Source: BOG-931 sp963781725
GTDB taxonomy: Bacteria > Pseudomonadota > Alphaproteobacteria > Rhizobiales > Xanthobacteraceae
Assembly: GCA_963781725.1 (NCBI GenBank)
Contig: CAWAGV010000002.1
Coordinates: forward strand, 124,001-188,000
Direction: 5' to 3'
Length of the DNA: 64,000 bases
Both the position numbers and the translations under genes were made by a program. The notes under the pieces are model-generated. The model saw only the letters and a list, made by a program, of their open reading frames with translations. It was not told the origin of the DNA and made no database searches. Numbering within the stretch: position 1 is the first letter of the stretch; every line of letters starts with the position of its first letter. Below, piece after piece: positions 41,610 through 49,480 of this stretch.

Positions 41610-42620
41610 TTAGGTGCGCGGTGTTGCCGGGACCGAATCGACGATATTGCCGGTGAACAGAATCGGACCGGTCGGGGCCCCGCTCGTCGAACCACCCGCA
41701 GGCTCCAGCGAAATCGCGTAGCTCGCGGAACGCAATGTCGGCAGGTCGACGCTGCCCGGAATGGTCCGCTGCGTAAATTCGTCCTGGCCGACCAGCCCCA
41801 GCGATTTCGGCGCCGGCGCTCCCTTCGCAACCAGCCAGAGCTCGTAGCTGCGGCCTTGTTCGGGCTTGGCGGAGACGCGTCGCACCACCAGCGTCCGGCT
41901 TTGCGGATCGACCGTGAGCAGGAACGCCGGCGAGGTCGGATCCTGTTGCAGCACCGCGACGAGACGCGCAGCCAGTTGCCCTGGCGCCTGAGCCGTTTGT
42001 CGCTCACCGGCACGGCCACGCAGCGGCATCAGGCCCGGATAGAATTGCGCGGCAACGACGTAGATTGCCAGCAAGGCCGCGATCGCCTGCATTGCGATCG
42101 CCACGCTGCGCCATTTTTTCACCCGGCGGGTCAACTGCACAACGTCCGCGCTGCCCTCGTCGCCGACGGAAGATGCCACGTCGGCCTGCGGTAAATCAGC
42201 CGGCGGTTCGTCAAGCGCTTTTGCAAGCGAAGCCGCGATCGATTCCGGAAGCTTGCCGGCGGCGGGCAGTTCCGAAACAAACTCGGCAGCAGGCTCGTCC
42301 CCGATCACAGGCAGCGGCGCTTCATCGGTGATGAATGATCGCCCTTCACCCGGCGCACCGAGTGCAGCAAGCGTCGACGAAGTCGTGTCCGGCGGCGCCA
42401 CATCGCCGATCTCCGCACTGATTTTTTCCCATACCGCCGGCGGCGGCTCGACCGCCTCGACCATGACGTTCAGTTCGCCAAGACGGCGCTCCCAAACGCG
42501 CACCGAATCAGCAAATCCCGGGTCGATGTCACGGAGCGCTTCGGCATGTTCGCGTTCGTCGCTGGAAAGCGTGCCGAGCACGTATTCGGCGGCAAGGGCG
42601 TCCTGGGCTTCGTCGTACAT
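41610..42620 (-). CDS. Anti-sigma factor, RskA family
   Basis: A 336-residue single-pass membrane protein. The N-terminal region LAAEYVLGTLSSDEREHAEA and SVRVWERRLGELNVMVEAVE match the RskA zinc-less anti-sigma domain. A long Pro/Ala/Glu-rich cytoplasmic linker follows, then a membrane helix VAIAMQAIAALLAIYVVAAQ around residues 175-195, and the periplasmic RskA domain with SRTLVVRRVSAKPEQGRSYE and PKSLGLVGQDE. The ATG at 42620 lies 31 bp after the sigma factor stop. It should sequester that sigma factor. The linker is longer than usual. Confidence 0.88.
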   Translation of the reverse strand: MYDEAQDALAAEYVLGTLSSDEREHAEALRDIDPGFADSVRVWERRLGELNVMVEAVEPPPAVWEKISAEIGDVAPPDTTSSTLAALGAPGEGRSFITDEAPLPVIGDEPAAEFVSELPAAGKLPESIAASLAKALDEPPADLPQADVASSVGDEGSADVVQLTRRVKKWRSVAIAMQAIAALLAIYVVAAQFYPGLMPLRGRAGERQTAQAPGQLAARLVAVLQQDPTSPAFLLTVDPQSRTLVVRRVSAKPEQGRSYELWLVAKGAPAPKSLGLVGQDEFTQRTIPGSVDLPTLRSASYAISLEPAGGSTSGAPTGPILFTGNIVDSVPATPRT

Positions 42621-42651
42621 CACGTAACTGGTCCTGTTTTCACTTGAGCCG

Positions 42652-43239
42652 TTACTTCCCCATACACTCACGGATTTCGAGCAGGCTGCGGCGCAACCAT
42701 GTCTTGATCGTGTTCACCGGGATGTCGAGCTTGGCGGCAAGCTGCTCGCGGCTCCAGCCGCTGTAATAGGCCAGCAGCACGATGCGCTGTTTTTCCGGAT
42801 CGAGCTTGCCGAGGCATGACAACAGACGCTTGAGCTCCTCGGTCATTTCGCGACGGGCGAGCGGCGCCGGCGTATCGGCTGCAACGTTCTGGGCGTCCGG
42901 CTCCTCCTCGATCGAGACTTCGCTGCGCTTGCGGACGATGTCGATGGCACGGTTGCGCGCGATCGCCACCATCCAGGTGATCGGGCTCGCCAAGGCAGGG
43001 TCGAACGTGTCCGCCATCTTCCAGACCTTGAGGTACGTCTCCTGCATGACCTCTTCGGCCAATTCGGGTCTGCCCAAGATACGCAGAAGCACCCCGTAAA
43101 GTTTCGCGCGGGTTGCGCCGTAAAGCCGCTCAAAGGCGGCTTTGTCGCGCTTTGCGACTGCTCCAAGCAGCCAGACGAGTTCCGCCTGCATCAACATGAG
43201 TGCCCTTGGCCCCCCGGACCGCCCATCCGCGGAAGCCAT
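42652..43239 (-). CDS. ECF-type RNA polymerase sigma factor (SigK-like)
   Basis: A 195-residue ECF sigma factor. Region 2 is visible as LAEEVMQETYLKVWKMADTF and WMVAIARNRAIDIVRKRSEV, region 4 as PEKQRIVLLAYYSGWSREQL and DIPVNTIKTWLRRSLLEIRE. The ATG at 43239 has AGGGGAC just upstream; an internal ATG at 43197 is possible. It is paired with an RskA-type anti-sigma factor downstream, an arrangement found with SigK-like ECFs. Its position between flagellar genes fliJ and flhA need not imply a motility role. Confidence 0.9.
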   Translation of the reverse strand: MASADGRSGGPRALMLMQAELVWLLGAVAKRDKAAFERLYGATRAKLYGVLLRILGRPELAEEVMQETYLKVWKMADTFDPALASPITWMVAIARNRAIDIVRKRSEVSIEEEPDAQNVAADTPAPLARREMTEELKRLLSCLGKLDPEKQRIVLLAYYSGWSREQLAAKLDIPVNTIKTWLRRSLLEIRECMGK

Positions 43240-43353
43240 GTCCCCTAAGAAGTTGACCTTAGCCGATTATCGCCGCTGAGCCGCCCACTCGTCGAGAGCG
43301 AAACGCAGGGTGTCGGGCCCCGCCAGGGGGCTTTCAAGCGCACCCCATAAACA

Positions 43354-43382
43354 ATCATGCCCGGCTGGCGGCCGGGCATGAT
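43354..43382 (-). terminator. Terminator of the fliI-fliJ transcript
   Basis: A perfect 12-base stem (43354-43365 with 43371-43382) containing ATGCCCGGC, 5-base loop. Read on the minus strand it is followed by TTGTTTATG. It lies just after the fliJ stop and separates the flagellar operon from the sigma factor gene. Confidence 0.7.
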
Positions 43383-43410
43383 CAAATCCTGCTGCGATTA
43401 GGCGGATATT

Positions 43411-43830
43411 TCAGGCCGGCGCAACGCCACGCATGCGCATCAGGGCGATACCGTCGAGCTCGGCCTGTTCGGCGTCATTCTCGGCTTCCCGCTCGCGCAT
43501 CTGATCGCGTTCGTCCAGAAGCTCGACCTTCTTGAGCTCTTCGAACGCCTCCGCCAGCGCCAGCTTGGCGTCCTCGAGCTGGGTGCGCAGCTCGTCGGAG
43601 GAGCGCTTGAGGTTCTCGCGGCGTGCGATCGCGGCCTTGGCATAGGTCGGATAGGCGAAATGCCCGGGGTCGTGAATACCGGCGCGATCCTGCTCGACCT
43701 TGATCTCGCGTTCGAGATCACCCGCCATGCGCTCGAACTCGGCGATCATGGTTTCGATCTGCGCCACTTTGCGCCGCTTTTCGTCGACCTGAAATTTCTT
43801 CAGGCGAATAAGCGTCTCTCGGGACTTCAT
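43411..43830 (-). CDS. fliJ: Flagellar export protein FliJ
   Basis: A 139-residue mostly alpha-helical coiled-coil protein, FliJ, the stalk of the flagellar export ATPase that links FliI to the FlhA gate. Heptad-rich stretches are FQVDEKRRKVAQIETMIAEF and LRTQLEDAKLALAEAFEELK. The ATG at 43830 follows GGGGGAG by nine bases; an upstream start at 43854 is less likely. It is the second gene after fliI (90 bp gap). Length is normal for the family. Confidence 0.85.
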   Translation of the reverse strand: MKSRETLIRLKKFQVDEKRRKVAQIETMIAEFERMAGDLEREIKVEQDRAGIHDPGHFAYPTYAKAAIARRENLKRSSDELRTQLEDAKLALAEAFEELKKVELLDERDQMREREAENDAEQAELDGIALMRMRGVAPA

Positions 43831-43920
43831 CGACTGGTACTCCCCCGAAGTCACTGGCTAAGGACACCGCCCTGCCCTGAGCGCGGTGTCCCAATTCACC
43901 CCGATTGTGGCGCTATATCG

Positions 43921-45243
43921 TTAGCTTTCGGTTTCCGAACCGGCCAGAATTTCGTCAAGACGGCGGTAACCATCCGCCAGGCTGGTGGCGTCGTCCTTGC
44001 CCTGGGCCAGGTATTCCTCAAGCGGCTTATGGAGCCGGATGGCCTCGTCCACCTCGGCGCTGGTGCCGGCCCGATAGGCCCCCAGCCGGATTAGCTCCTC
44101 CATGTCGCCATAGGTGGCCATGACCTGGCGCGCGCGCGTTATCGCCGGCAGATAGGCCGGATCGGCCGCGCGCGGCATGGTCCGCGACACCGATTTGAGC
44201 ACGTTGATCGCCGGATACCGGCCGCGCTCGGCGATAGCCCGCTCCATGATGATATGACCGTCGAGAATGCCGCGGACCGCGTCCGCGATCGGTTCGTTGT
44301 AGTCGTCGCCATCGACCAGCACCGTGAAAATGCCGGTAATCGTCCCCTGCTCGGTACCAGGCCCGGCCCGCTCGAGGAGCCGGGGCAATTCCGTAAATAC
44401 CGTCGGCGTATAGCCTTTGGCCGTCGGCGGCTCGCCTGCCGACAGGCCAATCTCGCGCTGCGCCATGGCAAAACGCGTTACTGAATCCATCAGCACCAGC
44501 ACGTCCTTGCCTTCGTCGCGGAAATATTCGGCAACGGCGAGGGTCACATAGGCGGCCTGCCGGCGCATCAGCGCCGGCTCGTCGGAGGTCGAAACCACCA
44601 CCACCGAGCGGGCCAGGCCGACGTCGCCGAGATCGTCCTGGAGGAATTCCTGCACCTCGCGGCCGCGTTCGCCGATCAATCCGATCACCGTGACGTCGGC
44701 GGCGACATTGCGCGCCAGCATCGAGAGCAGCACCGATTTACCCACGCCGGAACCGGAGAAAATGCCCATGCGCTGGCCGCGGCAGCAGGTCAGGAACGTA
44801 TTGAGAGCCCGCACGCCCAGATCGAGTGGCGCGCCGACCCGCTGCCGGGCATGAGCCGGTGGCGGCGTATTGCGGAAAGTGCAAGGCGACGGGCCGAGCA
44901 GCAGCGGCCCCTTGCCATCGATCGGCTCGCCAAAGGCATTGACGACGCGGCCAAGCCACCCGACTGACGGCCGTACCGAGCCAGCCACCGAGGTTACCAG
45001 CGCCCGGCAGCCCCGGCGCACCCCCTCAAGGGGCGCGAACGGCATCAGCAGGGCGTTGGTGCCGGTAAAGCCGACGACTTCACAGGGAATGGGCTTGGCC
45101 TGGGTCTCGACGATGACCCGGGCGCCCACCGACATGGTATGGAGCGGGCCTGCCACTTCGACCATCAGGCCACGCACGCCAACGACACGGCCATAGATCT
45201 CGATACCGTCGAGTTCGTTGATCTGTTCGGCCAGTGCTTTCAT
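43921..45243 (-). CDS. fliI: Flagellum-specific ATP synthase FliI
   Basis: A 440-residue ATPase related to the F1 beta subunit that powers flagellar protein export. Walker A is IFSGSGVGKSVLLS, the catalytic Glu is in IGLIGERGREVQEF, Walker B is VLVLMDSVTRFAMAQREIGL, and the C-terminal helical domain is intact. The first residues MKALAEQINELDGIEIYGR start the beta-barrel. It is transcribed away from ctrA with 445 bp between, where CtrA boxes lie. This layout (ctrA next to fliI) is typical of the order. Confidence 0.96.
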   Translation of the reverse strand: MKALAEQINELDGIEIYGRVVGVRGLMVEVAGPLHTMSVGARVIVETQAKPIPCEVVGFTGTNALLMPFAPLEGVRRGCRALVTSVAGSVRPSVGWLGRVVNAFGEPIDGKGPLLLGPSPCTFRNTPPPAHARQRVGAPLDLGVRALNTFLTCCRGQRMGIFSGSGVGKSVLLSMLARNVAADVTVIGLIGERGREVQEFLQDDLGDVGLARSVVVVSTSDEPALMRRQAAYVTLAVAEYFRDEGKDVLVLMDSVTRFAMAQREIGLSAGEPPTAKGYTPTVFTELPRLLERAGPGTEQGTITGIFTVLVDGDDYNEPIADAVRGILDGHIIMERAIAERGRYPAINVLKSVSRTMPRAADPAYLPAITRARQVMATYGDMEELIRLGAYRAGTSAEVDEAIRLHKPLEEYLAQGKDDATSLADGYRRLDEILAGSETES

Positions 45244-45350
45244 GGCTTCGTATTTGGCTTGGATTTTGGCTCAGCTTTTGGCCCGGCCTTCATCGGCGGC
45301 CATCCTGCCGCCTTAAGACCGCAGAAATGGTTACTCCAGGTACCCCGGTC

Positions 45351-45365
45351 TTAACGGTGTATTTA
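45351..45365. promoter_or_regulatory. Candidate CtrA box (TTAA-N7-TTTA)
   Basis: TTAA at 45351-45354, seven bases, TTTA at 45362-45365: seven of eight positions agree with TTAA-N7-TTAA. It lies 108 bases upstream of the fliI start and 324 bases upstream of ctrA, so it fits CtrA control of fliI or autoregulation of ctrA. Confidence 0.5.
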
Positions 45366-45434
45366 CCCGGGCCGTTAATCATCCGGTTATCGTCCTTGAG
45401 GTTCAAGGTGCCCGCCGAGCCAGTGTGGCGAAGC

Positions 45435-45605
45435 GAGTCGCCTGAGTCGGTTAGAGCCGAAACTTAATTTGATACATGAGCGACTACGTGGGTAAAAAAC
45501 CTCTGTTACGCAACATCTTATGGCGATTCGGACGAATTTGCCCAGAGAATGCTTGCGTACAGGAATCAGGTTTTGTTAACCATCGAATTGTTAGTGTCTC
45601 GAATC
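45435..45605. promoter_or_regulatory. Cluster of five GANTC (CcrM) sites upstream of ctrA
   Basis: GAGTC at 45435-45439 and 45444-45448, GATTC at 45525-45529, GAATC at 45563-45567 and 45601-45605. GANTC is the site of the cell-cycle DNA methyltransferase CcrM. In Caulobacter the ctrA P1 promoter responds to the methylation state of such a site. Random expectation in 170 bases is under one site. Confidence 0.6.
45576..45583 (+). promoter_or_regulatory. CtrA 8-mer core TTAACCAT
   Basis: Exact match to the TTAACCAT core found in CtrA-regulated promoters, 106 bases before the ctrA start and between two GANTC sites. It may be the autoregulatory site for ctrA. Confidence 0.5.
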
Positions 45606-45688
45606 AGTTTGTCTCAGGGCGTTTTCCAGGGGCTGCCGCCGATGCGGCGTGCCGACCTTAAGCCTTCGCGGCGAGGAAGGGGACTGGC

Positions 45689-46390
45689 ATGCGCGTTCTA
45701 CTCATTGAAGACGATAGCGCTACCGCGCAATCGATCGAGTTGATGCTCAAGTCCGAGAGCTTCAACGTCTACACGACCGATCTCGGCGAAGAAGGGATCG
45801 ATCTCGGCAAAATCTATGACTACGACATCATTCTCCTCGACCTGAACCTCCCGGATATGTCGGGCTTCGAAGTCCTGCGCTCGCTGCGCGTTTCGAAGGT
45901 GAAGACGCCGATCCTGATCCTGTCGGGGCTGGCGGGCATCGAGGACAAGGTCAGAGGGCTTGGTTTCGGCGCCGATGACTACATGACCAAGCCGTTCCAC
46001 AAGGACGAGCTGGTCGCGCGGATCCACGCCATCGTGCGACGGTCCAAGGGTCATGCGCAGTCGGTCATCAACACCGGCGATCTCTGCGTCAATCTCGACA
46101 CCAAGACCGTCGAGGTCAGCAGCGCCCGCGTGCACCTGACCGGCAAGGAGTACCAGATGCTGGAACTCCTCAGCCTGCGCAAAGGCACCACGCTGACCAA
46201 GGAAATGTTCCTCAATCACCTCTATGGCGGCATGGACGAGCCGGAGCTGAAGATCATCGACGTCTTCATCTGCAAGCTCCGCAAGAAGCTCGCCAATGCC
46301 TCGAGCGGCAAGAACTACATCGAAACGGTTTGGGGCCGCGGCTACGTGCTGCGCGAGCCGAGCGAAGAAGAGGCGAAAATCCCCGCCTAA
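45689..46390 (+). CDS. ctrA: Cell-cycle master response regulator CtrA
   Basis: A 233-residue OmpR-family response regulator. The receiver domain (residues 1-120) has the acidic pair IEDD, the phosphoacceptor Asp51 in IILLDLNLPDMSG and the lysine in DDYMTKPFHKDEL. The winged-helix domain includes VHLTGKEYQMLELLSLRKGT, IDVFICKLRKKL and ETVWGRGYVLREP. The N-terminal MRVLLIEDDSATAQSIELML is that of CtrA. It binds TTAA-N7-TTAA sites and controls replication and flagellar and cell-division genes. Phosphate reaches it via CckA and ChpT; chpT is in this window. GAGGAAGG precedes the ATG by eight bases. Confidence 0.97.
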   Translation: MRVLLIEDDSATAQSIELMLKSESFNVYTTDLGEEGIDLGKIYDYDIILLDLNLPDMSGFEVLRSLRVSKVKTPILILSGLAGIEDKVRGLGFGADDYMTKPFHKDELVARIHAIVRRSKGHAQSVINTGDLCVNLDTKTVEVSSARVHLTGKEYQMLELLSLRKGTTLTKEMFLNHLYGGMDEPELKIIDVFICKLRKKLANASSGKNYIETVWGRGYVLREPSEEEAKIPA

Positions 46391-46412
46391 ACCCTTCCGG
46401 GACCGAGACTGC

Positions 46413-46442
46413 AAAACCCCGGCCGCAAGGCCGGGGTTTTTG
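46413..46442. terminator. Bidirectional rho-independent terminator between ctrA and cheR
   Basis: A perfect 12-base stem AAAACCCCGGCC / GGCCGGGGTTTT (46413-46424 and 46429-46440) with the tetraloop GCAA. On both strands it ends in a T-run, so it serves both ctrA and the convergent cheR. Confidence 0.85.
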
Positions 46443-46448
46443 TTTGTC

Positions 46449-47333
46449 TCATCGCCCGCCGTTGATCGCGACCAGGCGCGGCGGCTGTTTCGGCCGCGGC
46501 GGCGGAATCACGCTCGGCGATTTCATATTGGGCACGTAGAGACCGCGCTTGTCCGGCACGACCTTGAAGCTGTCGGTCAGGCCGACCACCGTCTCGGCGG
46601 AACCGAGCACCAGATAGCCGTCGCCGGCGATCGAGCGCGCCAGACGATTGAGCACGCCGATCTTGGTTTCGGTGTCGAAATAGATCAGCACGTTGCGGCA
46701 GAAGATCAGGTCGAATCTGCCCAGCCTTGAGAAATCCGACAGCAGGTTGAGCTGCTGGTATTTGACCATGGCGCGGATATCCGGCGCGAGCTGCCAGAGC
46801 TCGCCGACCTGGGTAAAATGTTTGATCAAGAGCTGGATCGGCAGGCCGCGCTGTACCTCGAATTGGCTGTAGAGGCCCTGCCGGGCTTTTTCCAGGACGT
46901 CATTGCCGAGATCGGTCGCCAGAAGCTCGATGCGCCAGCCCGCGATCTTTGGCTCCAGTTCCTTCAGGCACATCGCCAGTGAATATGGTTCCTGGCCTGT
47001 CGACGCGGCGGCGCACCAGATCCGGATGGTCCGCAGGTTCTTCCGCGCCTCGACAAGCGCCGGCATCACCGTCTGCCGAAAATGATCGAACGGTATCTTG
47101 TCACGGAAGAAGAACGACTCATGGGTCATCATCGCTTCGACCACAGCGGTCATCAGCGCGTCGGCGTTGCCGAGCATCAGCGCCCGCACAAGATCGCCCA
47201 GACTGGCAAATCCGGCGGACCGCGCCACGGGCAACAGCCGGCTTTCGACCAGATATTGCTTGTCCGCAGCCAGCACGAGACCGGAGCGGTCTTTCAGGCA
47301 TCTTCGGAGATAATCGTAATCGAGCGGCGTCAT
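46449..47333 (-). CDS. cheR: Chemotaxis protein methyltransferase CheR
   Basis: A 294-residue CheR that methylates glutamate side chains of chemoreceptors with SAM. The N-terminal helical domain begins MTPLDYDYLRRCLKDRSGLV, and the SAM-binding domain has IRIWCAAASTGQEPYSLAMC and RFDLIFCRNVLIYFD, the family signature. The ATG at 47333 overlaps the cheB stop by 4 bp (ATGA). A short basic Pro-rich tail PPPRPKQPPR follows. It is the last gene of the che operon and is convergent with ctrA. Confidence 0.95.
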   Translation of the reverse strand: MTPLDYDYLRRCLKDRSGLVLAADKQYLVESRLLPVARSAGFASLGDLVRALMLGNADALMTAVVEAMMTHESFFFRDKIPFDHFRQTVMPALVEARKNLRTIRIWCAAASTGQEPYSLAMCLKELEPKIAGWRIELLATDLGNDVLEKARQGLYSQFEVQRGLPIQLLIKHFTQVGELWQLAPDIRAMVKYQQLNLLSDFSRLGRFDLIFCRNVLIYFDTETKIGVLNRLARSIAGDGYLVLGSAETVVGLTDSFKVVPDKRGLYVPNMKSPSVIPPPRPKQPPRLVAINGGR

Positions 47334-48511
47334 AGGCGCGCCCCCGAAAACAGCCGGATGATCTTTGGTCCGATGTCGTCGAGGCCGAGTACAGCCGAGC
47401 ACAAGCCGGCCTGCGTCACCGAGCGCGGCATGCCCCAAACGACGCTAGAGGCTTCATCCTGGGCGATGACGCTGCCGCCGGCCGCGACAATATCGCCTGC
47501 GCCTTTGGTCCCGTCGCTCCCCATGCCGGTGAGAACGACCGCAAGCGCGCTGGCGCCCCAGACCTGGGCGGCGGTCGAGAACAGCGGATCAACCGACGGG
47601 CGGCAAAAATTGATCGGGGCGTCGTCGCCGATCACGATCCGGATACCGTCGCGGTCGCGGGCAACCCGCATGTGTTTGCCGCCCGGGGCCACATAAATGC
47701 CTCCGGCGAGGACCGGTTCGCCATCCTCGGCTTCGTGCGCGCCGCGGCCGCCGATGCGCGACAAATGCTCGGCCAATACCGTCGTGAACGTCGGCGGCAT
47801 GTGCTGGGTGATCAACAGCGGCGCCCGGTCGATCGCCGCCGGCAGCTTTTCAATCAACACCGAGAGCGCCTGCGGACCGCCGGTCGAAGAACCGACCAGC
47901 AGCACGCGCGGAATTGCCGATGAAAACGGCCGCAGCGTGTAGCCGTGCGCCTCGGGCTTGTTGAGTGCGTTGTCGCGCGGCGGGACGACGGTGGCCGGCC
48001 GGCGGCCGGTCTCGCGGGATCCGGGCACCAAGGCCGGCGCGCTGTGGCGGGGGAGCCAGCGCCGGCGGCGGCCGAGGATGCGAATCTTGTCGATCAGCTC
48101 GCGGCGGAATTCGGGAGAGGTCGTCGCTTCCCGCGTCGTCACGGGTTTCGGAATGTAATCGGCGGCTCCCAGCGACAGCGCCCGCAAGCTGACTTCGGCG
48201 CCACGGCGCGTCACGGTCGACGCCATGATGACGACGAGGTCGCGTTTCTTCTTCAGCAGCAGCGGAAGCGCCGAAATGCCGTCGAGCTCGGGCATCTCGA
48301 CATCGAGCACGACGACGTCGGGATCGCTGGCCTCAACCTGATCGACCGCCTGACGGCCGGTGCGAAGCGATGCCGCAACCGTCATGTCGGGTTCGGCTTC
48401 AACCCAGCGCGTCACAAGGCTGCGCGCGACGACCGCGTCGTCGACAACCATGACACGGATCGGTTTGTCGGCAGCAACCGCACGACCGGCGGGAGCAAGA
48501 GCGATACTCAT
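47330..48511 (-). CDS. cheB: Chemotaxis response regulator protein-glutamate methylesterase CheB
   Basis: A 393-residue CheB. An N-terminal receiver domain (VMVVDDAVVARSLVTRWVEA; phosphoacceptor in VVVLDVEMPELDG; KPVTTR lysine) is linked by about 55 Pro/Arg-rich residues to the methylesterase domain with catalytic serine in LVGSSTGGPQALS, histidine in ITQHMPPTFT and aspartate in GMGSDGTKGA. It removes methyl groups from chemoreceptors, resetting sensitivity, and is activated by CheA. It lies between cheY and cheR. Confidence 0.95.
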   Translation of the reverse strand: MSIALAPAGRAVAADKPIRVMVVDDAVVARSLVTRWVEAEPDMTVAASLRTGRQAVDQVEASDPDVVVLDVEMPELDGISALPLLLKKKRDLVVIMASTVTRRGAEVSLRALSLGAADYIPKPVTTREATTSPEFRRELIDKIRILGRRRRWLPRHSAPALVPGSRETGRRPATVVPPRDNALNKPEAHGYTLRPFSSAIPRVLLVGSSTGGPQALSVLIEKLPAAIDRAPLLITQHMPPTFTTVLAEHLSRIGGRGAHEAEDGEPVLAGGIYVAPGGKHMRVARDRDGIRIVIGDDAPINFCRPSVDPLFSTAAQVWGASALAVVLTGMGSDGTKGAGDIVAAGGSVIAQDEASSVVWGMPRSVTQAGLCSAVLGLDDIGPKIIRLFSGARL

Positions 48512-48587
48512 ATACGCAACTTCTACGCTACTTCACACGCTGACTTTACGCTTCACACGCTCAACAGCCTGACCGGAGGCAACAGCC

Positions 48588-48953
48588 TCAGATCAGGCCG
48601 ACTTCCTGGAACTTCGCCTCGACGATGTCCTTGTCGAACGGCTTCATGATGTACTCGTTCGCGCCGGCGTGCAGCGCGCGCGCGATATGAGCCACGTCAT
48701 TCTCCGTCGTGCAGAACACGACTTTCGGGGTGTTGCCGCCCGGCAGCCGCCGCAGCACGCGCAGGAAATCGTAGCCATCCATCTTCGGCATATTCCAGTC
48801 GAGCAGGATCGCATCCGGCAATTGCCGTTTGCAGCTCTCGATGGCTTCCTCGCCGTTTTCGGCTTCCATGATCTGGAATTCGAGACCTTCAAGGATTCGA
48901 CGCGCCACCTTACGGATCACGCTCGAGTCGTCGACAACCAAACACGTCTTCAT
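48588..48953 (-). CDS. cheY: Chemotaxis response regulator CheY
   Basis: A 121-residue single receiver domain. It starts MKTCLVVDDSSVIRKVARRI, has the phosphoacceptor Asp in AILLDWNMPKMDGYDFL, the conserved Thr in VVFCTTEND and Lys in EYIMKPFDKDI. When phosphorylated by CheA it would bind the flagellar switch. GAGGACGTT precedes the ATG. It lies between cheW and cheB. Unlike the receiver domain of the CheA here, all its acidic-pocket residues are in place. Confidence 0.93.
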   Translation of the reverse strand: MKTCLVVDDSSVIRKVARRILEGLEFQIMEAENGEEAIESCKRQLPDAILLDWNMPKMDGYDFLRVLRRLPGGNTPKVVFCTTENDVAHIARALHAGANEYIMKPFDKDIVEAKFQEVGLI

Positions 48954-49018
48954 AACGTCCTCACTCCAAGCTCCGCGGGCCAACCCGCTTCGATTTCCGC
49001 ACCCAGAATTTCAAACCT

Positions 49019-49480
49019 TCACGCCGCAACGGCCTCGGCGCCAAGATCAAGCACTCGATCGATATCGAGTATGACGAGAAGCTGGTCGTTGAGCCGATAA
49101 ACGCCCGACGAAACCCGGCTCAAATTACGATCGAGATTGATTGGATTGGCTTCACGCTCGCTGTCAGACAGCTTGAGCACTTCGCTAACCGCATCGACGA
49201 GAAGACCGAACGACTCGCCTCGTGATTCGATACCGATCGCCATCGGAACGTGCCCGTCATCGCGCGCACCAAGGCCGAGGCGAGTGCGCAAATCGATCGC
49301 CGTGACGATGCGGCCGCGCAGATTGAGCACGCCGGCGATTTCGGCTCCGGCGAGCGGTACGAGGGTTATGCGGGAAGGCTTGAACACGTCCTGGACGCGC
49401 TCGATCGCCAGCCCGAACATCTGCCCGGCGGTCAAGAACGTCACGTAATCGCTGAGATTGCTGAGATCGTTCATGGTCAT
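49019..49480 (-). CDS. cheW: Chemotaxis coupling protein CheW
   Basis: A 153-residue CheW, which couples chemoreceptors to CheA. Family marks are YVTFLTAGQMFGLAIERVQD, NLRGRIVTAIDLRTRLGLGA and SFGLLVDAVSEVLKLSD. The ATG at 49480 overlaps the cheA stop (ATGA), so translation is coupled. Length is normal. The C-terminus ends in a short Ala-rich tail. Confidence 0.93.
   Translation of the reverse strand: MTMNDLSNLSDYVTFLTAGQMFGLAIERVQDVFKPSRITLVPLAGAEIAGVLNLRGRIVTAIDLRTRLGLGARDDGHVPMAIGIESRGESFGLLVDAVSEVLKLSDSEREANPINLDRNLSRVSSGVYRLNDQLLVILDIDRVLDLGAEAVAA

Larger units (their letters stand above)
45244..45688. promoter_or_regulatory. Divergent fliI/ctrA control region
   Basis: 445 bp without a convincing gene. 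It contains a candidate CtrA box (45351-45365), a CtrA 8-mer core (45576-45583) and five GANTC methylation sites (45435, 45444, 45525, 45563, 45601). It is AT-rich relative to its flanks. Small frames at 45476 and 45549 lack ribosome sites and family resemblance and are taken as non-coding leader. The ctrA ribosome site GAGGAAGG is at 45673-45680. Confidence 0.65.

Noticed and set aside
45375..45389. A further CtrA-like element TTAA-N8-TTA
   Set aside because: The spacing is one base too long and the second half is incomplete, so it does not meet the consensus.
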